Below, in pieces: positions 16,411-24,617 of a DNA stretch of 45,915 nt. The stretch is from Kiritimatiellia bacterium (GTDB taxonomy: Bacteria; Verrucomicrobiota; Kiritimatiellia; JAAZAB01). The stretch is from NCBI GenBank assembly GCA_028718125.1, contig JAQUMN010000030.1:1-45915 (forward strand). Reading direction: 5' to 3'. The notes under the pieces are model-generated. The model saw nothing but the letters and a program-made list of their open reading frames with translations, had not been told where the DNA came from and did no database searches. The translations under genes and the position numbers were made by a program. The stretch's first letter is position 1. Each line of letters opens with the position of its first letter.

Positions 16411-17883
16411 ATGAAAACAAAAGATCCTTATACTTCGGCGTTGGACCTTGGTCTCGCCTGTGCGAAGCGCTCTCGCCTGGGTGTAGCGCTCCGGCGGAGC
16501 CTGGCGGTCGGCGTTTTCTTGAAAGTCTTTCGTTTAATGTTCTCCCGGCTTGTTTGCGGTCTTGCTCTCGTGCTCCTCGATCTGCTGTTGGCGGTGGCCA
16601 TCTTAATTATGCTCCTTGCCTGGTTGCTGGATCCCTTCCGGTTCAATCTGGGGCCGATGCATCTTACCATACACGGGGGCCTGAAGCCGATTCTTGTTCT
16701 GGTCCTTATCCTGGGGGTCCGGCGACTCCTGGCGTGGGCATTCGCACGGGGCTATCCCCATGTTCGCGGCCTGTGGGAATCGGCCGTTTTTAAGAAAATA
16801 TGTTTTTCGCTCATCACCACGTATGTTGTTTTTATCCTGTTCGAATCGGTGCTGGTCTGGACCCGGTTTGATGCGGCATTGCCTCCCATCATTTTCCAGG
16901 GCAAAATCAACAATAGTTTGGAAACACCTGCTGATACAATACCGGACGCCGAGCTGATCTACCGATTCAAGCCGGGAATTGATTTCGGGGGGCGCCGGAT
17001 CAATAGCTTGGGCTTCCGGGACCGCGAGGTTGATCCGCGCAAAGAGCCCGGCACAATCCGCGTCATTTGCATGGGCGATTCGGTGACCGGCCAGGGCCAG
17101 CCGGGCTATTCGCAATACCTACATGAGCGGCTCACCAATAATCCGCCCACGCCCGGCGCCTGGGAAGCATTTAACATGGGCGTCTACGGATATTCGTCGC
17201 TGCAGGGCCTGCGGCTGTTTCAAAAAACCGGGCGGTTTTTGGACCCCGATATCGTTACATTGTTTTATGGATGGAATAGCCATTGGCTTGCGGACGAGCC
17301 TGATCGTCAGCGGATGGGTTTGGAGATGCGCCCATTTGCCGGACGGATCTTCGAATTGCTCCGGCAGAAACGTATCTTCCGCCTCGTGGTCTGGGCCCTG
17401 AATCCCGTTCAGCACTTGGCCGCGCGGAAACGCGAAGATGCCCGCGTGCCGCGCGTGGCGCCGGATGAATATCTCGCTACACTGAAAGCCTTTGTCCGCG
17501 AAATTCGCGCGGCTGGCGCCTTTCCCATCCTGATCACGGCGCCGCGCCGCTCCTTGACCCAGAACGTGGTCGACAAAAAACACGTCATCTCTGTGGAACA
17601 GGGCAATCGCGTTCACGACGAATATGTGGAGATTACGCGCCGGGCGGCCTTGGACGCCAACGTTGAACTGCTTGATCTGGCCAGCCTCTTTACCAACCAG
17701 GCGTGCGACGTCTATTTTGCGCCTGACGGCATCCATTTCGATTACTATGCGGAGGAGGAGCACATGACCAACAATCCCCCCTCCCAGCTGGGATTGATGC
17801 GCATCGCGGCGGAACTGGACAAAAAAGTGCGGGACATCACCCGGTCGCCGTCCTGGCAAACACAGCGTCCGGCGTCACTTTAA
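16411..17883 (+). CDS. SGNH/GDSL hydrolase with N-terminal membrane domain
   Basis: 490 residues. The first about 155 contain three or four hydrophobic helices (GLALVLLDLLLAVAILIMLLA, ILVLVLILGV, LITTYVVFILFESVLV). The remainder is a periplasmic SGNH domain: block I CMGDSVTGQGQ (GDS at 222-224), block II FNMGVYGYSS, block III-like FYGWNSHW with the Asn, and block V APDGIHFD with the Asp/His pair. The arrangement matches membrane-tethered carbohydrate O-acetyl esterases or transferases of exopolysaccharide loci. There is no strong ribosome site before ATG 16411. A second SGNH enzyme in the same locus (10577-11701) suggests more than one acyl modification. Substrate unknown. Confidence 0.88.
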   Translation: MKTKDPYTSALDLGLACAKRSRLGVALRRSLAVGVFLKVFRLMFSRLVCGLALVLLDLLLAVAILIMLLAWLLDPFRFNLGPMHLTIHGGLKPILVLVLILGVRRLLAWAFARGYPHVRGLWESAVFKKICFSLITTYVVFILFESVLVWTRFDAALPPIIFQGKINNSLETPADTIPDAELIYRFKPGIDFGGRRINSLGFRDREVDPRKEPGTIRVICMGDSVTGQGQPGYSQYLHERLTNNPPTPGAWEAFNMGVYGYSSLQGLRLFQKTGRFLDPDIVTLFYGWNSHWLADEPDRQRMGLEMRPFAGRIFELLRQKRIFRLVVWALNPVQHLAARKREDARVPRVAPDEYLATLKAFVREIRAAGAFPILITAPRRSLTQNVVDKKHVISVEQGNRVHDEYVEITRRAALDANVELLDLASLFTNQACDVYFAPDGIHFDYYAEEEHMTNNPPSQLGLMRIAAELDKKVRDITRSPSWQTQRPASL

Positions 17884-17983
17884 ATTGCCGTTGCGTCCGT
17901 TAAGCTTCGCTCAGTATGCAGACAAAAAACATGATCCGGCCGTTCGGCAATTTTTTAACAGCTTCTGAAAGATTATCCCCCAG

Positions 17984-18167
17984 GGCTGCGTCATCCATGC
18001 TGAAACCAGCGGCGTCGCAGTCCCGATACCCGCCCACGGTGTGATCGGGACGCCCTCCAATATCGCAAAAGAATTGACATTCGTGCCAGAGGCCGCCTGC
18101 CCGCCATAGTACGGCAGTTGCCGTATGAAGGAGGGGGAGCTCTCGCGATACCGTTCTTGACGCAGCC
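17984..18167 (+). repeat. MITE-like element, copy B (184 bp)
   Basis: Perfect 10-bp terminal inverted repeats GGCTGCGTCA (17984-17993) and TGACGCAGCC (18158-18167). The interior has GTCCCGAT/ATCGGGAC arms (a hairpin near 18018-18052) and the CGGCA-GT-TGCCG hairpin near 18112-18123. It lies 85 bp upstream of the start of the 860-residue membrane protein and could influence its expression. Confidence 0.85.
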
Positions 18168-18252
18168 GTTGGGGATTACTCACCCCATCGTATATCTGCT
18201 TGACGCGATTAGCCTCCTCCGCGCAGTATATGCGGATATGGCGGAGCGAATC

Positions 18253-20835
18253 ATGTGTTCTTGGAAATCGATAGTGTTCACCTGTCTCCTGTCCCTGGCT
18301 ATTTGGCTGGCATTCAGCTGGCCAGTGCCGCGCCTGCTGACCAACGGGATCGCCTCTTCCGGCCGCAACATCGAGGCCTTCCAGAGGCGCGCCATGATCC
18401 CCGGGGATCATCTCCAGTTTATCTATCATTTCTGGCTGTTCAGCGATACCCTCGCCGGGCACACACCCTGGTTTCATAATCTGTATGAATTCAATACCGG
18501 GGATGATTCCGAACGGCGCGCCGTTACGACGTATTATCTTCCCTTTGCGCTGGTATTTGCGCTTTGCGCCCAAATCGGCTCCCTCGCGCTTGCCTGGAAT
18601 CTGACCGGGTTTATTGCCATCTGGATTACTTTCTTGGCTACCTTCCTTTTGGCCCGCCGCTATGCGGACGACTGCGGGATCCCATGGATTGCCGCCCTGC
18701 TGGCCGTTGCCTTTCCCTACCACTGGTATGCGCTGCTGGGTGGCAGTCCGACGGGTCTGGGTATGATGTGGGTCCCAATTATCCTGCTGGGACTGGATTT
18801 GATGGTGGCGGAATCGCGGGTTTGGGGTGGTACGTTGGCTGGAGCGGCCATTCTGCTCGCCGGCTGGGTGGACAGCCATATTTTCTTTTTTGCCGCGCTG
18901 ATCGCCCCCGCCTGGTGCCTGTTTGCCTACTGGTACCACCGCAACCGATTGATACCGACCTGGCGCGAGTTCAAGCGTCTATGCATAGCCGTCCTGCCCC
19001 TGCTGGGTTTCCTGGTTCTAATCCTGTTTCAGGCCTATTTCATGCAACGCGGCTTGGCTGATACCGCACTCGCCCGCCAGGGTCGCAACGCGAGCGAAGT
19101 CTGGCTCAGTTCCCCAAAACTTTCCGGCGCGGTGACCCGCGACATTGCCAACCCCGCCTGCGTGATCTATGCCGGCTGGAGCCTGCTCGGTCTGCTCGGC
19201 GCTGGTCTACTCGCTTTCCTGGCGCGTTGCACACGCCGGGAAGTATTTGCCAACCGCCGGGCCTGGGGCCTGGTTCTGCTGTTGCTGGGAATCACCGTTA
19301 TCATCTTTCTCGCCGCCGGGATGAACAACCCCGGCGGACCGCGGGCCTGGCATCGGCTTACCCACCTGCTGTCCCCATATGCCATGATCCGCAATCCGAC
19401 CAAGATCTACTGCCTGCTCCCGGCGGTTGCCGCCGTTGCGGCAACCCTGGCTTTGAATCATCTGTTCGCCTTTCTCCCGCGCCGCGGCATGCGGCGGGTA
19501 ATCCTGGGGCTCCTCGCTCTGCTGTTGCTGGTGGACTTCAAGGGCATGGTCCAGCCCACCATCTGCCTGCTGGATCGCCGCCAGGCCGCCTATGAAGCCA
19601 TTGCCCGGGACGCCCGCGATCATGGGCGCCGCGCCCATCTCCTGGCTCTGCCGCTCTGGCCAGGCGACTCGCATTTCACCTCGGTCAATCAATACTACGC
19701 CGCTCTTTATCGCCTGCGCATGGTCAACGGCTATCGGCCCACTGTCCGGAAAAAATACTCCGACGACATTTTCCTCCGGTTCCAGAGTTTCAATCGCGGC
19801 GCGATCAGCGATGCGCAATTGGATAATCTGCAGGCGCGCGGCATTGCCTATATCGTCTTGCACGAGGATCTCTTCCCCGAAAAGGTCAGTCCCTTCCCGG
19901 TGGGCGCCACCTTGCAAGCCCTCCAGGCGCACCCGCGCCTGGCATTTTTACAGCATGCGGAAACTGTCTGGTCTTTCCGCATCCTGCGCAGCGGGGAAAC
20001 CAAACCGCCGGCGTCCGTTCCGGTGATTTCCTGTCCGGTGTATTTTCCCGCGCGCCGTTGGGAATTGGAAAGGTACGGCAACCCTGCGCTGGCCGTCGTT
20101 CCCGACCCGGAATGCAGCGGCAAGGGGTTCCTGCGCCTGGCGCCAGGAGCAACCAATCCCGCCGCCCTTTCCGTAACCACAGCCTTTATTGAGGCCCGCA
20201 GCCTGCCCGGCCTGCGCTGGATGCTCCGGGCCCGCGGCAACACGACCATTACGCTCCATACCAGGCCCAATGAACAGCCCTCCGGCGATCACGACGGCAT
20301 TCCGGCGGAGCTCACCAATGCATGGAAATGGTATTCTGCGCCCATTGACCCGGTTCTGGCGGAAAGCCCGTTGGCGCTCATGGTCGTAGCGGACGCGGAT
20401 GGAATGACCGACCTTGACTCGGCGTTGCTGACTGCGGGCGATTGGAGCGATCTGCTTCCAGGTGCGACGCGGAACCTGCCGGCCACTTGTTTTTTCCATG
20501 CCGGTTATTCCGATCCGGAGCGTAACGCCGTCATCCTGCGCCGCGACCGCGATCCCGCCGCCGCCGTTTTTTACGGCCCAAAATTGCCGCTGGCGTCAGG
20601 CGCCTATGAGGTGGAACTGTGCTTCACTTCGGCCGCCGCGCGCGGCACGCTTCTGGGTTTCTGCAATCTGCGGATGAACGACCGGGATGAACGGAACCAA
20701 GTGCAGGTCATTGCCGGTCAGCGCGCCTGCATTGCGCATAACCAGCCCGATAATCGGTCGGTCAACCTGGTCTTTGTTTATACCCGCAATGCGGATGTGG
20801 AAATTGAAGGGGTTGCAATCACACGCCGGAAGTAG
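18253..20835 (+). CDS. Large GT-C/YfhO-like membrane protein with C-terminal beta-sandwich region
   Basis: About 860 residues from ATG 18253, chosen because GGCGGAG precedes it by 7 nt and the first helix follows at once (SIVFTCLLSLAIWLAFSWPVP). The longer frame back to 18118 runs through repeat copy B and is not credible. About eleven hydrophobic helices fill the first about 440 residues, with GDHLQFIYHFW and PWFHNLYEFNTG in the first loop as in YfhO/GT-C proteins. A soluble region follows, and the last about 260 residues are beta-rich (RSLPGLRWMLRARGNTTITLH, LPLASGAYEVELCF), looking like two carbohydrate-binding-type sandwiches. It overlaps the convergent acyltransferase gene by 17 bp. Likely glycosylates a surface polymer or lipid in the periplasm; this is inference. 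Confidence 0.8.
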   Translation: MCSWKSIVFTCLLSLAIWLAFSWPVPRLLTNGIASSGRNIEAFQRRAMIPGDHLQFIYHFWLFSDTLAGHTPWFHNLYEFNTGDDSERRAVTTYYLPFALVFALCAQIGSLALAWNLTGFIAIWITFLATFLLARRYADDCGIPWIAALLAVAFPYHWYALLGGSPTGLGMMWVPIILLGLDLMVAESRVWGGTLAGAAILLAGWVDSHIFFFAALIAPAWCLFAYWYHRNRLIPTWREFKRLCIAVLPLLGFLVLILFQAYFMQRGLADTALARQGRNASEVWLSSPKLSGAVTRDIANPACVIYAGWSLLGLLGAGLLAFLARCTRREVFANRRAWGLVLLLLGITVIIFLAAGMNNPGGPRAWHRLTHLLSPYAMIRNPTKIYCLLPAVAAVAATLALNHLFAFLPRRGMRRVILGLLALLLLVDFKGMVQPTICLLDRRQAAYEAIARDARDHGRRAHLLALPLWPGDSHFTSVNQYYAALYRLRMVNGYRPTVRKKYSDDIFLRFQSFNRGAISDAQLDNLQARGIAYIVLHEDLFPEKVSPFPVGATLQALQAHPRLAFLQHAETVWSFRILRSGETKPPASVPVISCPVYFPARRWELERYGNPALAVVPDPECSGKGFLRLAPGATNPAALSVTTAFIEARSLPGLRWMLRARGNTTITLHTRPNEQPSGDHDGIPAELTNAWKWYSAPIDPVLAESPLALMVVADADGMTDLDSALLTAGDWSDLLPGATRNLPATCFFHAGYSDPERNAVILRRDRDPAAAVFYGPKLPLASGAYEVELCFTSAAARGTLLGFCNLRMNDRDERNQVQVIAGQRACIAHNQPDNRSVNLVFVYTRNADVEIEGVAITRRK

Positions 20836-21574
20836 AAGGCTGTGCGCGCCGGTCGCGCACGACGCGGGCCGGGACACCAACGGCTATCGCATAGGCCGGG
20901 ATCGAGCGAGTCAGGACAGCGCCTGCGCCGACAATGGTGTTACTGCCGACCGTGAGGCCATCCAGCACCTTGACGCCAGCGCCAAACCAGCACTTCTCGC
21001 CGACTTCAATACCACGGGAACACGTGCCTTGCTGGGTAACGGACGCATCCACATCCTGGGGATTGTGATCGCCGCCGATGAAATAGCAGTAGGCCGCCAC
21101 CAGGGTATCGTCCCCCAGCGTCACGCGGCTACCCGAAAACACTTCGCAGTTAAACCCGATGTTCACCCGCTCGCCCAGGACGATGTCGCCATTTTTACAG
21201 CTTAGGATGGAATTCCGGCCCAGAAAAACGCCGGACCCGATGCGTATGCCCTTATTATCCCGGCCCTTGGCGTCCAGCAGGCAGTTGTCGTCAACGATGA
21301 CGTTATCCCCGATTGCGATCTTGTGCGGATGGCGCAACACGATGTTGGCGCCGAACACAACGTTCCGGCCGCATTTCCCTAACAGGCAGGGATAGAGCTT
21401 GGCGCGCAACCAGAGACCCAACAGGCCCGGCACGCGGGAACAAAACAGAGCGATCAATTCGTATTTCAACAGCGGCCCGAACCCGTGCCGGCCGATGATG
21501 AGATCGCTATAGCGTGCCAGCCGGGATTTGGAGGCGGCCATTTCGCGTTGGATCAAGACGCTCTCGGTTTTCAT
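20819..21574 (-). CDS. Hexapeptide-repeat acyltransferase (LbH family, WcaF-like)
   Basis: 251 residues with left-handed beta-helix hexapeptide repeats: IAIGDNVIVDDNCLLDAKG, IRIGSGVFLGRNSIL, IVLGERVNIGFNCEVFSG, VTLGDDTLVAAYCYFIGGDH, IEVGEKCWFGAGVKVLDG, LTVGSNTIVGAGAVLTRSIP, ending in the AIAVGVPARVV cap typical of serine or sugar O-acetyltransferases. His in GGDHN is a candidate catalytic base. It likely uses acetyl-CoA to acetylate a sugar precursor in the cytosol. The 3' end overlaps the convergent membrane-protein gene. A promoter with TTCAACGTT at its start site lies upstream. Confidence 0.92.
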   Translation of the reverse strand: MKTESVLIQREMAASKSRLARYSDLIIGRHGFGPLLKYELIALFCSRVPGLLGLWLRAKLYPCLLGKCGRNVVFGANIVLRHPHKIAIGDNVIVDDNCLLDAKGRDNKGIRIGSGVFLGRNSILSCKNGDIVLGERVNIGFNCEVFSGSRVTLGDDTLVAAYCYFIGGDHNPQDVDASVTQQGTCSRGIEVGEKCWFGAGVKVLDGLTVGSNTIVGAGAVLTRSIPAYAIAVGVPARVVRDRRAQPSTSGV

Positions 21575-21660
21575 AAAAATATTTTCGACAGGATTGACAG
21601 GCTAACCCGGACCGCATTTGCGATCCGGGATTAGAATTAGCGCCCTGAACGTTGAATACC

Positions 21661-21689
21661 ACTATAAAAAAAAGGAAGTTGTAAAGCAA
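21661..21689 (-). promoter_or_regulatory. Candidate promoter of the acyltransferase
   Basis: On the - strand TTGCTT (21684-21689), 17 nt, TATAGT (21661-21666). TTCAACGTT (AACGTTGAA at 21648-21656 on +) falls at the expected start of transcription, about 75-80 nt before ATG 21574. Confidence 0.4.
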
Positions 21690-21725
21690 GATAGGATTCA
21701 CCACGGCATGGATTCACCACGACAC

Positions 21726-21793
21726 GGCTGTGTCATCCATACCGAAACCAGCGGCGTCGCAGTCCCGATACCCGCCAAACATGGCGTGACCGG
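21726..21793 (+). repeat. MITE-like element, copy C (left end only)
   Basis: Starts GGCTGTGTCATCCAT and follows the other copies through AAACCAGCGGCGTCGC and AGTCCCGATACCCGCC, then diverges. No right terminal repeat is found, so it is a truncated copy. It lies in the 278-bp gap 21575-21852, which has no gene. Confidence 0.65.
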
Positions 21794-21852
21794 ATCGCGA
21801 TGCGGCCACCGGCCATGTTAAGGCTTAATGGGCGCCTTGGCGCCAGCCGCCC

Positions 21853-22503
21853 CTATTTCACCACGTCGTCGAATGTGAGGGCCATCAGGGCATTGCCGGT
21901 AGCATTTGGGTGAATTCCGCCCGGCAATATGTAGATCGGATCGTCATTAAAGGCTTTGTTAAGGTCAACCACGGCGACATTTAAATCCAAGGCAATCTGC
22001 TGGATCATTACATTTAGCAGCATAATGCTACTGTCCAGGTATGAATAGCTCTCGAAAACCGGCGTCAGGGTGGCGATCACAGGGATGGTCTTGTTGTCCT
22101 GGCAGGCATGGACCATGATCCGTATGTTTCTGGCCGCATTTTCTTCCCCGTAGCCCATGATCAAATCGTTGATCCCTGCCAAAATCAATACGAACCCCGG
22201 CTTGTAATCGTCCAGGATCGGATAGAGCCTGTCCATCACTTCGCCGGAGGAATCGCCCCCATTACCCTCGTTGATCACGGTCTTGTTCAGCATACCGGCC
22301 AGTATGGAGGGGTAATTGCTGGAACCGACCTGGCTATCGCCGGCGGTAATGCTGTCACCTATTGCCACATACAGATTTGGATTGTTCGGGCCGAAATCAT
22401 GGCCGTCACCAAGATGGCTGGTGCTGCTGCCTTCGCAACCCGCCAGCATAAGCGCCGCGCACAGCAATCCGCCGAAACTTAAGTTCCGTATTGAAAAATT
22501 CAT
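21853..22503 (-). CDS. Lipoprotein SGNH/GDSL hydrolase (TesA/arylesterase-like)
   Basis: About 216 residues from ATG 22503; an ATG at 22515 is an alternative. The signal ends in LMLAGC (lipidated Cys 23), so the protein is anchored to a membrane of the envelope. SGNH motifs: block I YVAIGDSITAGD (GDS 49-51), block II INEGNGGDSSGEV, block III LILAGINDLIMG with the GxND Asn, block V GGIHPNATG. Size and motifs fit the TesA-like clade of esterases. It lies at the edge of the polysaccharide locus, so an esterase acting on an acylated surface glycan is possible. A TTCAACGAA motif lies upstream on the same strand (about 22660-22668). Confidence 0.88.
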   Translation of the reverse strand: MNFSIRNLSFGGLLCAALMLAGCEGSSTSHLGDGHDFGPNNPNLYVAIGDSITAGDSQVGSSNYPSILAGMLNKTVINEGNGGDSSGEVMDRLYPILDDYKPGFVLILAGINDLIMGYGEENAARNIRIMVHACQDNKTIPVIATLTPVFESYSYLDSSIMLLNVMIQQIALDLNVAVVDLNKAFNDDPIYILPGGIHPNATGNALMALTFDDVVK

Positions 22504-22685
22504 ATCAAACACCATTTTTTTTAACCATGACGCCCGCCTGGACGCAGCGTTTCGGCGAAGCATGGCCTGTTTAGGATCAATTATGACAAGAAAATTTGTT
22601 TGGCGACATTCCGAGCTATTGGTTAATTTCCTCGTTTTCTTATCGTTAGTCAATAAATTCGTTGAAAATTATGGCATGGAGCCAG

Positions 22686-22859
22686 GGCTACGTCATCCAT
22701 GCTGAAACCAGCGGCGCCACAGTCCCGATACCCGCCCACGGTGTGATCGGGAGGCTCTCCAAGATCGCGAAAAATTGGCATTCATGGACGGGCAGCTTAC
22801 CCGCCACATAGCTTCCTGGCAACGGCGGGAGCTCCCGCGAGACCGTTCTCGACGCAACC
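22686..22859 (+). repeat. MITE-like element, copy D (about 174 bp, degenerate ends)
   Basis: Left end GGCTACGTCA (22686-22695), right end TCGACGCAACC (22849-22859), imperfect inverted repeats. The interior shares TCATCCATGCTGAAACCAGC, the GTCCCGAT hairpin arm, TTGGCATTCATG and GGGAGCTCCCGCGAGACCGT with copies A, B and E, but has a different middle block. The gap 22516-23001 holds this copy and no gene that I can support. Confidence 0.75.
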
Positions 22860-23001
22860 CTGGGCATGGAGCAGAATCTTCTTGCGCCTGCCCGCCTTGC
22901 CGCCCATTGATTTCCTGCAGGCTTGGGCATGCGTTGATGCGCAGTCCGGCGGAGTTGCAGAAATCTCGGGTGGCGGCATGGTCTCCCGGGCGCCATTTAG
23001 C

Positions 23002-24435
23002 TTACGGGATTGCGCTCCACGCCTCGTCAGGCAAATTCCAGCCGCCGCCCAGGGCCTTGTAAAGTTGGATGACGGCCGTCATGCGATAAAGCTGGGTCAG
23101 GGCCAGGTTGTTCTCGGCCGGGAACAGCTGTTGTTGGGCCTCAAGCACCTCGTAATAACTTGCCTTGCCGGCAAGGTAACGGTCGCGCGATACGGCGACC
23201 GCATCTATATAACAGCGCACACATCGCGCCTGCTGGGTGAAAACGTCTTCCAGTTTGACGCGCGTGACCAGGGCATTGGCCACATCCTGGAAGGCCGTGC
23301 GCACGGTCTGTTCGTAGGTCAGCGACTGCTCTTCGGTTTGCGCGCGCGCCTGGCGGATTTGGGCCAGCAGCGCGCCGCCCTGGAAAATCGGGCCGGTCAG
23401 GTTGCCGCCGATGCTCCAGGTCATGGCGTCGCTGTTGAATGAGTTCAAGTCCGAGCTGACGCGCCCGAAGAGCGTGGTCAGGCCGATCTTGGGAAAGCAT
23501 TGGGCGATGGCGGCCCCGATCTGGGCGTTAGCCGCGCGTAAATTCTGCTCGGTGGCCAGTATGTCCGGCCGGCGCCGGAGCAGGTCAGAAGGCAGCCCGG
23601 CGGGTATATCCGGCGGCGCTTCCTGGTCCAACAGGGTCGTCGCGCGCGGGATCGGCCCGGGATTGCGGCCGAGCAGGAGATTAATCTGGTTTTCCTTGAT
23701 TACAATCTGCCGCTCGAGATCCGGAATCAGAGCGGCGGTTTGGGCCACCGCGGCTTCCGCCCGGGAGGTTTCCAGACGCGAGGCGGCGCCGCCGGCCAGC
23801 TTTTGGCTGAAAATATTCAGGCTTTCTTCAAACGAAAGCGTTGTCCGTTTTGCAATCGCCATTTCGAGGTCCAACTCCAGAAGTTCGAAATAGGCCTGGG
23901 CCACACTGCAGACGACCGTCAGCATTACCCCGCGCCGGTTGGCGGTGGTGGCCAGCAGCTGGGCTTGCGCGGCTTCGTCCAATTTGCGGATGCGACCCCA
24001 AAGGTCGAGTTCCCACGTGGCTGAGGCAGTGAGCATCAGGGGATTTATCGTCTGGCCGTTGCCGGGCGAAGCGTTGCCGCGGTATGCGTTGCGGCCGCGT
24101 TCCACGTCGCCTTGATAGCCGATCTGCGGGAAAAACAGGGCGCGTGACTGTGCCGCCAGCGCCTGGTACTCATCAACGCGCTTTATGGCGATGCGCAGAT
24201 CATAATTATTGGTAAGCGCGGTTTGGATCAGTTTGTGGAGCGTTTCGTCGGCAAACACATCCCACCAGGGTAAATCGGCCATTGTCACCTGCTGGCTGAC
24301 CACCCCCTGGCCGAGGAACCCGCCGGGCATATCCACCGCGGGCGTGTGGAACTTGGGTCCCATGGCGCATCCGCCGGCCAGCACGGCCACCAAGATCAGC
24401 AGGCTAACATGGCTGTATTTGAATTGAGATGACAT
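23002..24435 (-). CDS. RND efflux outer-membrane factor, NodT/OprM family lipoprotein (pump 1)
   Basis: 477 residues with a lipoprotein signal ending VLAGGC (Cys 23). It then has the NodT-type start MGPKFHTPAVDMPGGF and the conserved internal RRRPDILATEQNLRAANAQIG. Two OEP domains are expected, each a long helical pair with short strands; the C-terminal half repeats this (AQTEEQSLTYEQTVRTAFQDV). It forms the trimeric TolC-like channel joined to the periplasmic adaptor. It is last in the - strand operon (adaptor 27776-28984, permease 24618-27779), separated from the permease by 182 bp holding three hairpins. Confidence 0.95.
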   Translation of the reverse strand: MSSQFKYSHVSLLILVAVLAGGCAMGPKFHTPAVDMPGGFLGQGVVSQQVTMADLPWWDVFADETLHKLIQTALTNNYDLRIAIKRVDEYQALAAQSRALFFPQIGYQGDVERGRNAYRGNASPGNGQTINPLMLTASATWELDLWGRIRKLDEAAQAQLLATTANRRGVMLTVVCSVAQAYFELLELDLEMAIAKRTTLSFEESLNIFSQKLAGGAASRLETSRAEAAVAQTAALIPDLERQIVIKENQINLLLGRNPGPIPRATTLLDQEAPPDIPAGLPSDLLRRRPDILATEQNLRAANAQIGAAIAQCFPKIGLTTLFGRVSSDLNSFNSDAMTWSIGGNLTGPIFQGGALLAQIRQARAQTEEQSLTYEQTVRTAFQDVANALVTRVKLEDVFTQQARCVRCYIDAVAVSRDRYLAGKASYYEVLEAQQQLFPAENNLALTQLYRMTAVIQLYKALGGGWNLPDEAWSAIP

Positions 24436-24466
24436 AACTTAATTTATAGGAATTTCAAAATATATT

Positions 24467-24566
24467 CCCTCTCCCTTGGGAGAGGGCTGAAGGTGAGGGG
24501 GCATCATTCGAGTTTCCCCTCACCCGATCCCGCATATAGCGGGATCGACCTCTCCCGAGTGAGAGG
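24467..24566. repeat. Triple-hairpin repeat between RND permease and outer-membrane factor genes
   Basis: Three perfect stems in 100 bp: CCCTCTCCC-TT-GGGAGAGGG (24467-24486), GATCCCGC-ATATA-GCGGGATC (24526-24546) and CCTCTC-CCGAGT-GAGAGG (24549-24566). The CCCTCTCCC/GGTGAGGGG type is a widely dispersed bacterial palindromic repeat. Here it lies inside an operon and may lower read-through into the last gene or protect the upstream mRNA. Confidence 0.8.
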
Positions 24567-24617
24567 TACAACAGCTGCCGAATCCTAATTTGACTGTTTA
24601 TAATATCAATTCAGATG

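Noticed and set aside
18118..18252. Upstream extension of the large membrane protein to a TTG start
   Set aside because: The extra 45 residues are translated from the end of repeat copy B and its flank; a proper ribosome site and the first helix fit ATG 18253.
1..22503. Exosortase/PEP-CTERM system expected beside such polysaccharide loci
   Set aside because: No exosortase membrane signature and no PEP-CTERM sorting tail in any predicted product of the window.
22860..23001. Possible gene remnant after repeat copy D
   Set aside because: Frames are short with Arg/Pro/Cys-rich shadow composition, no start with ribosome site and no recognisable family.
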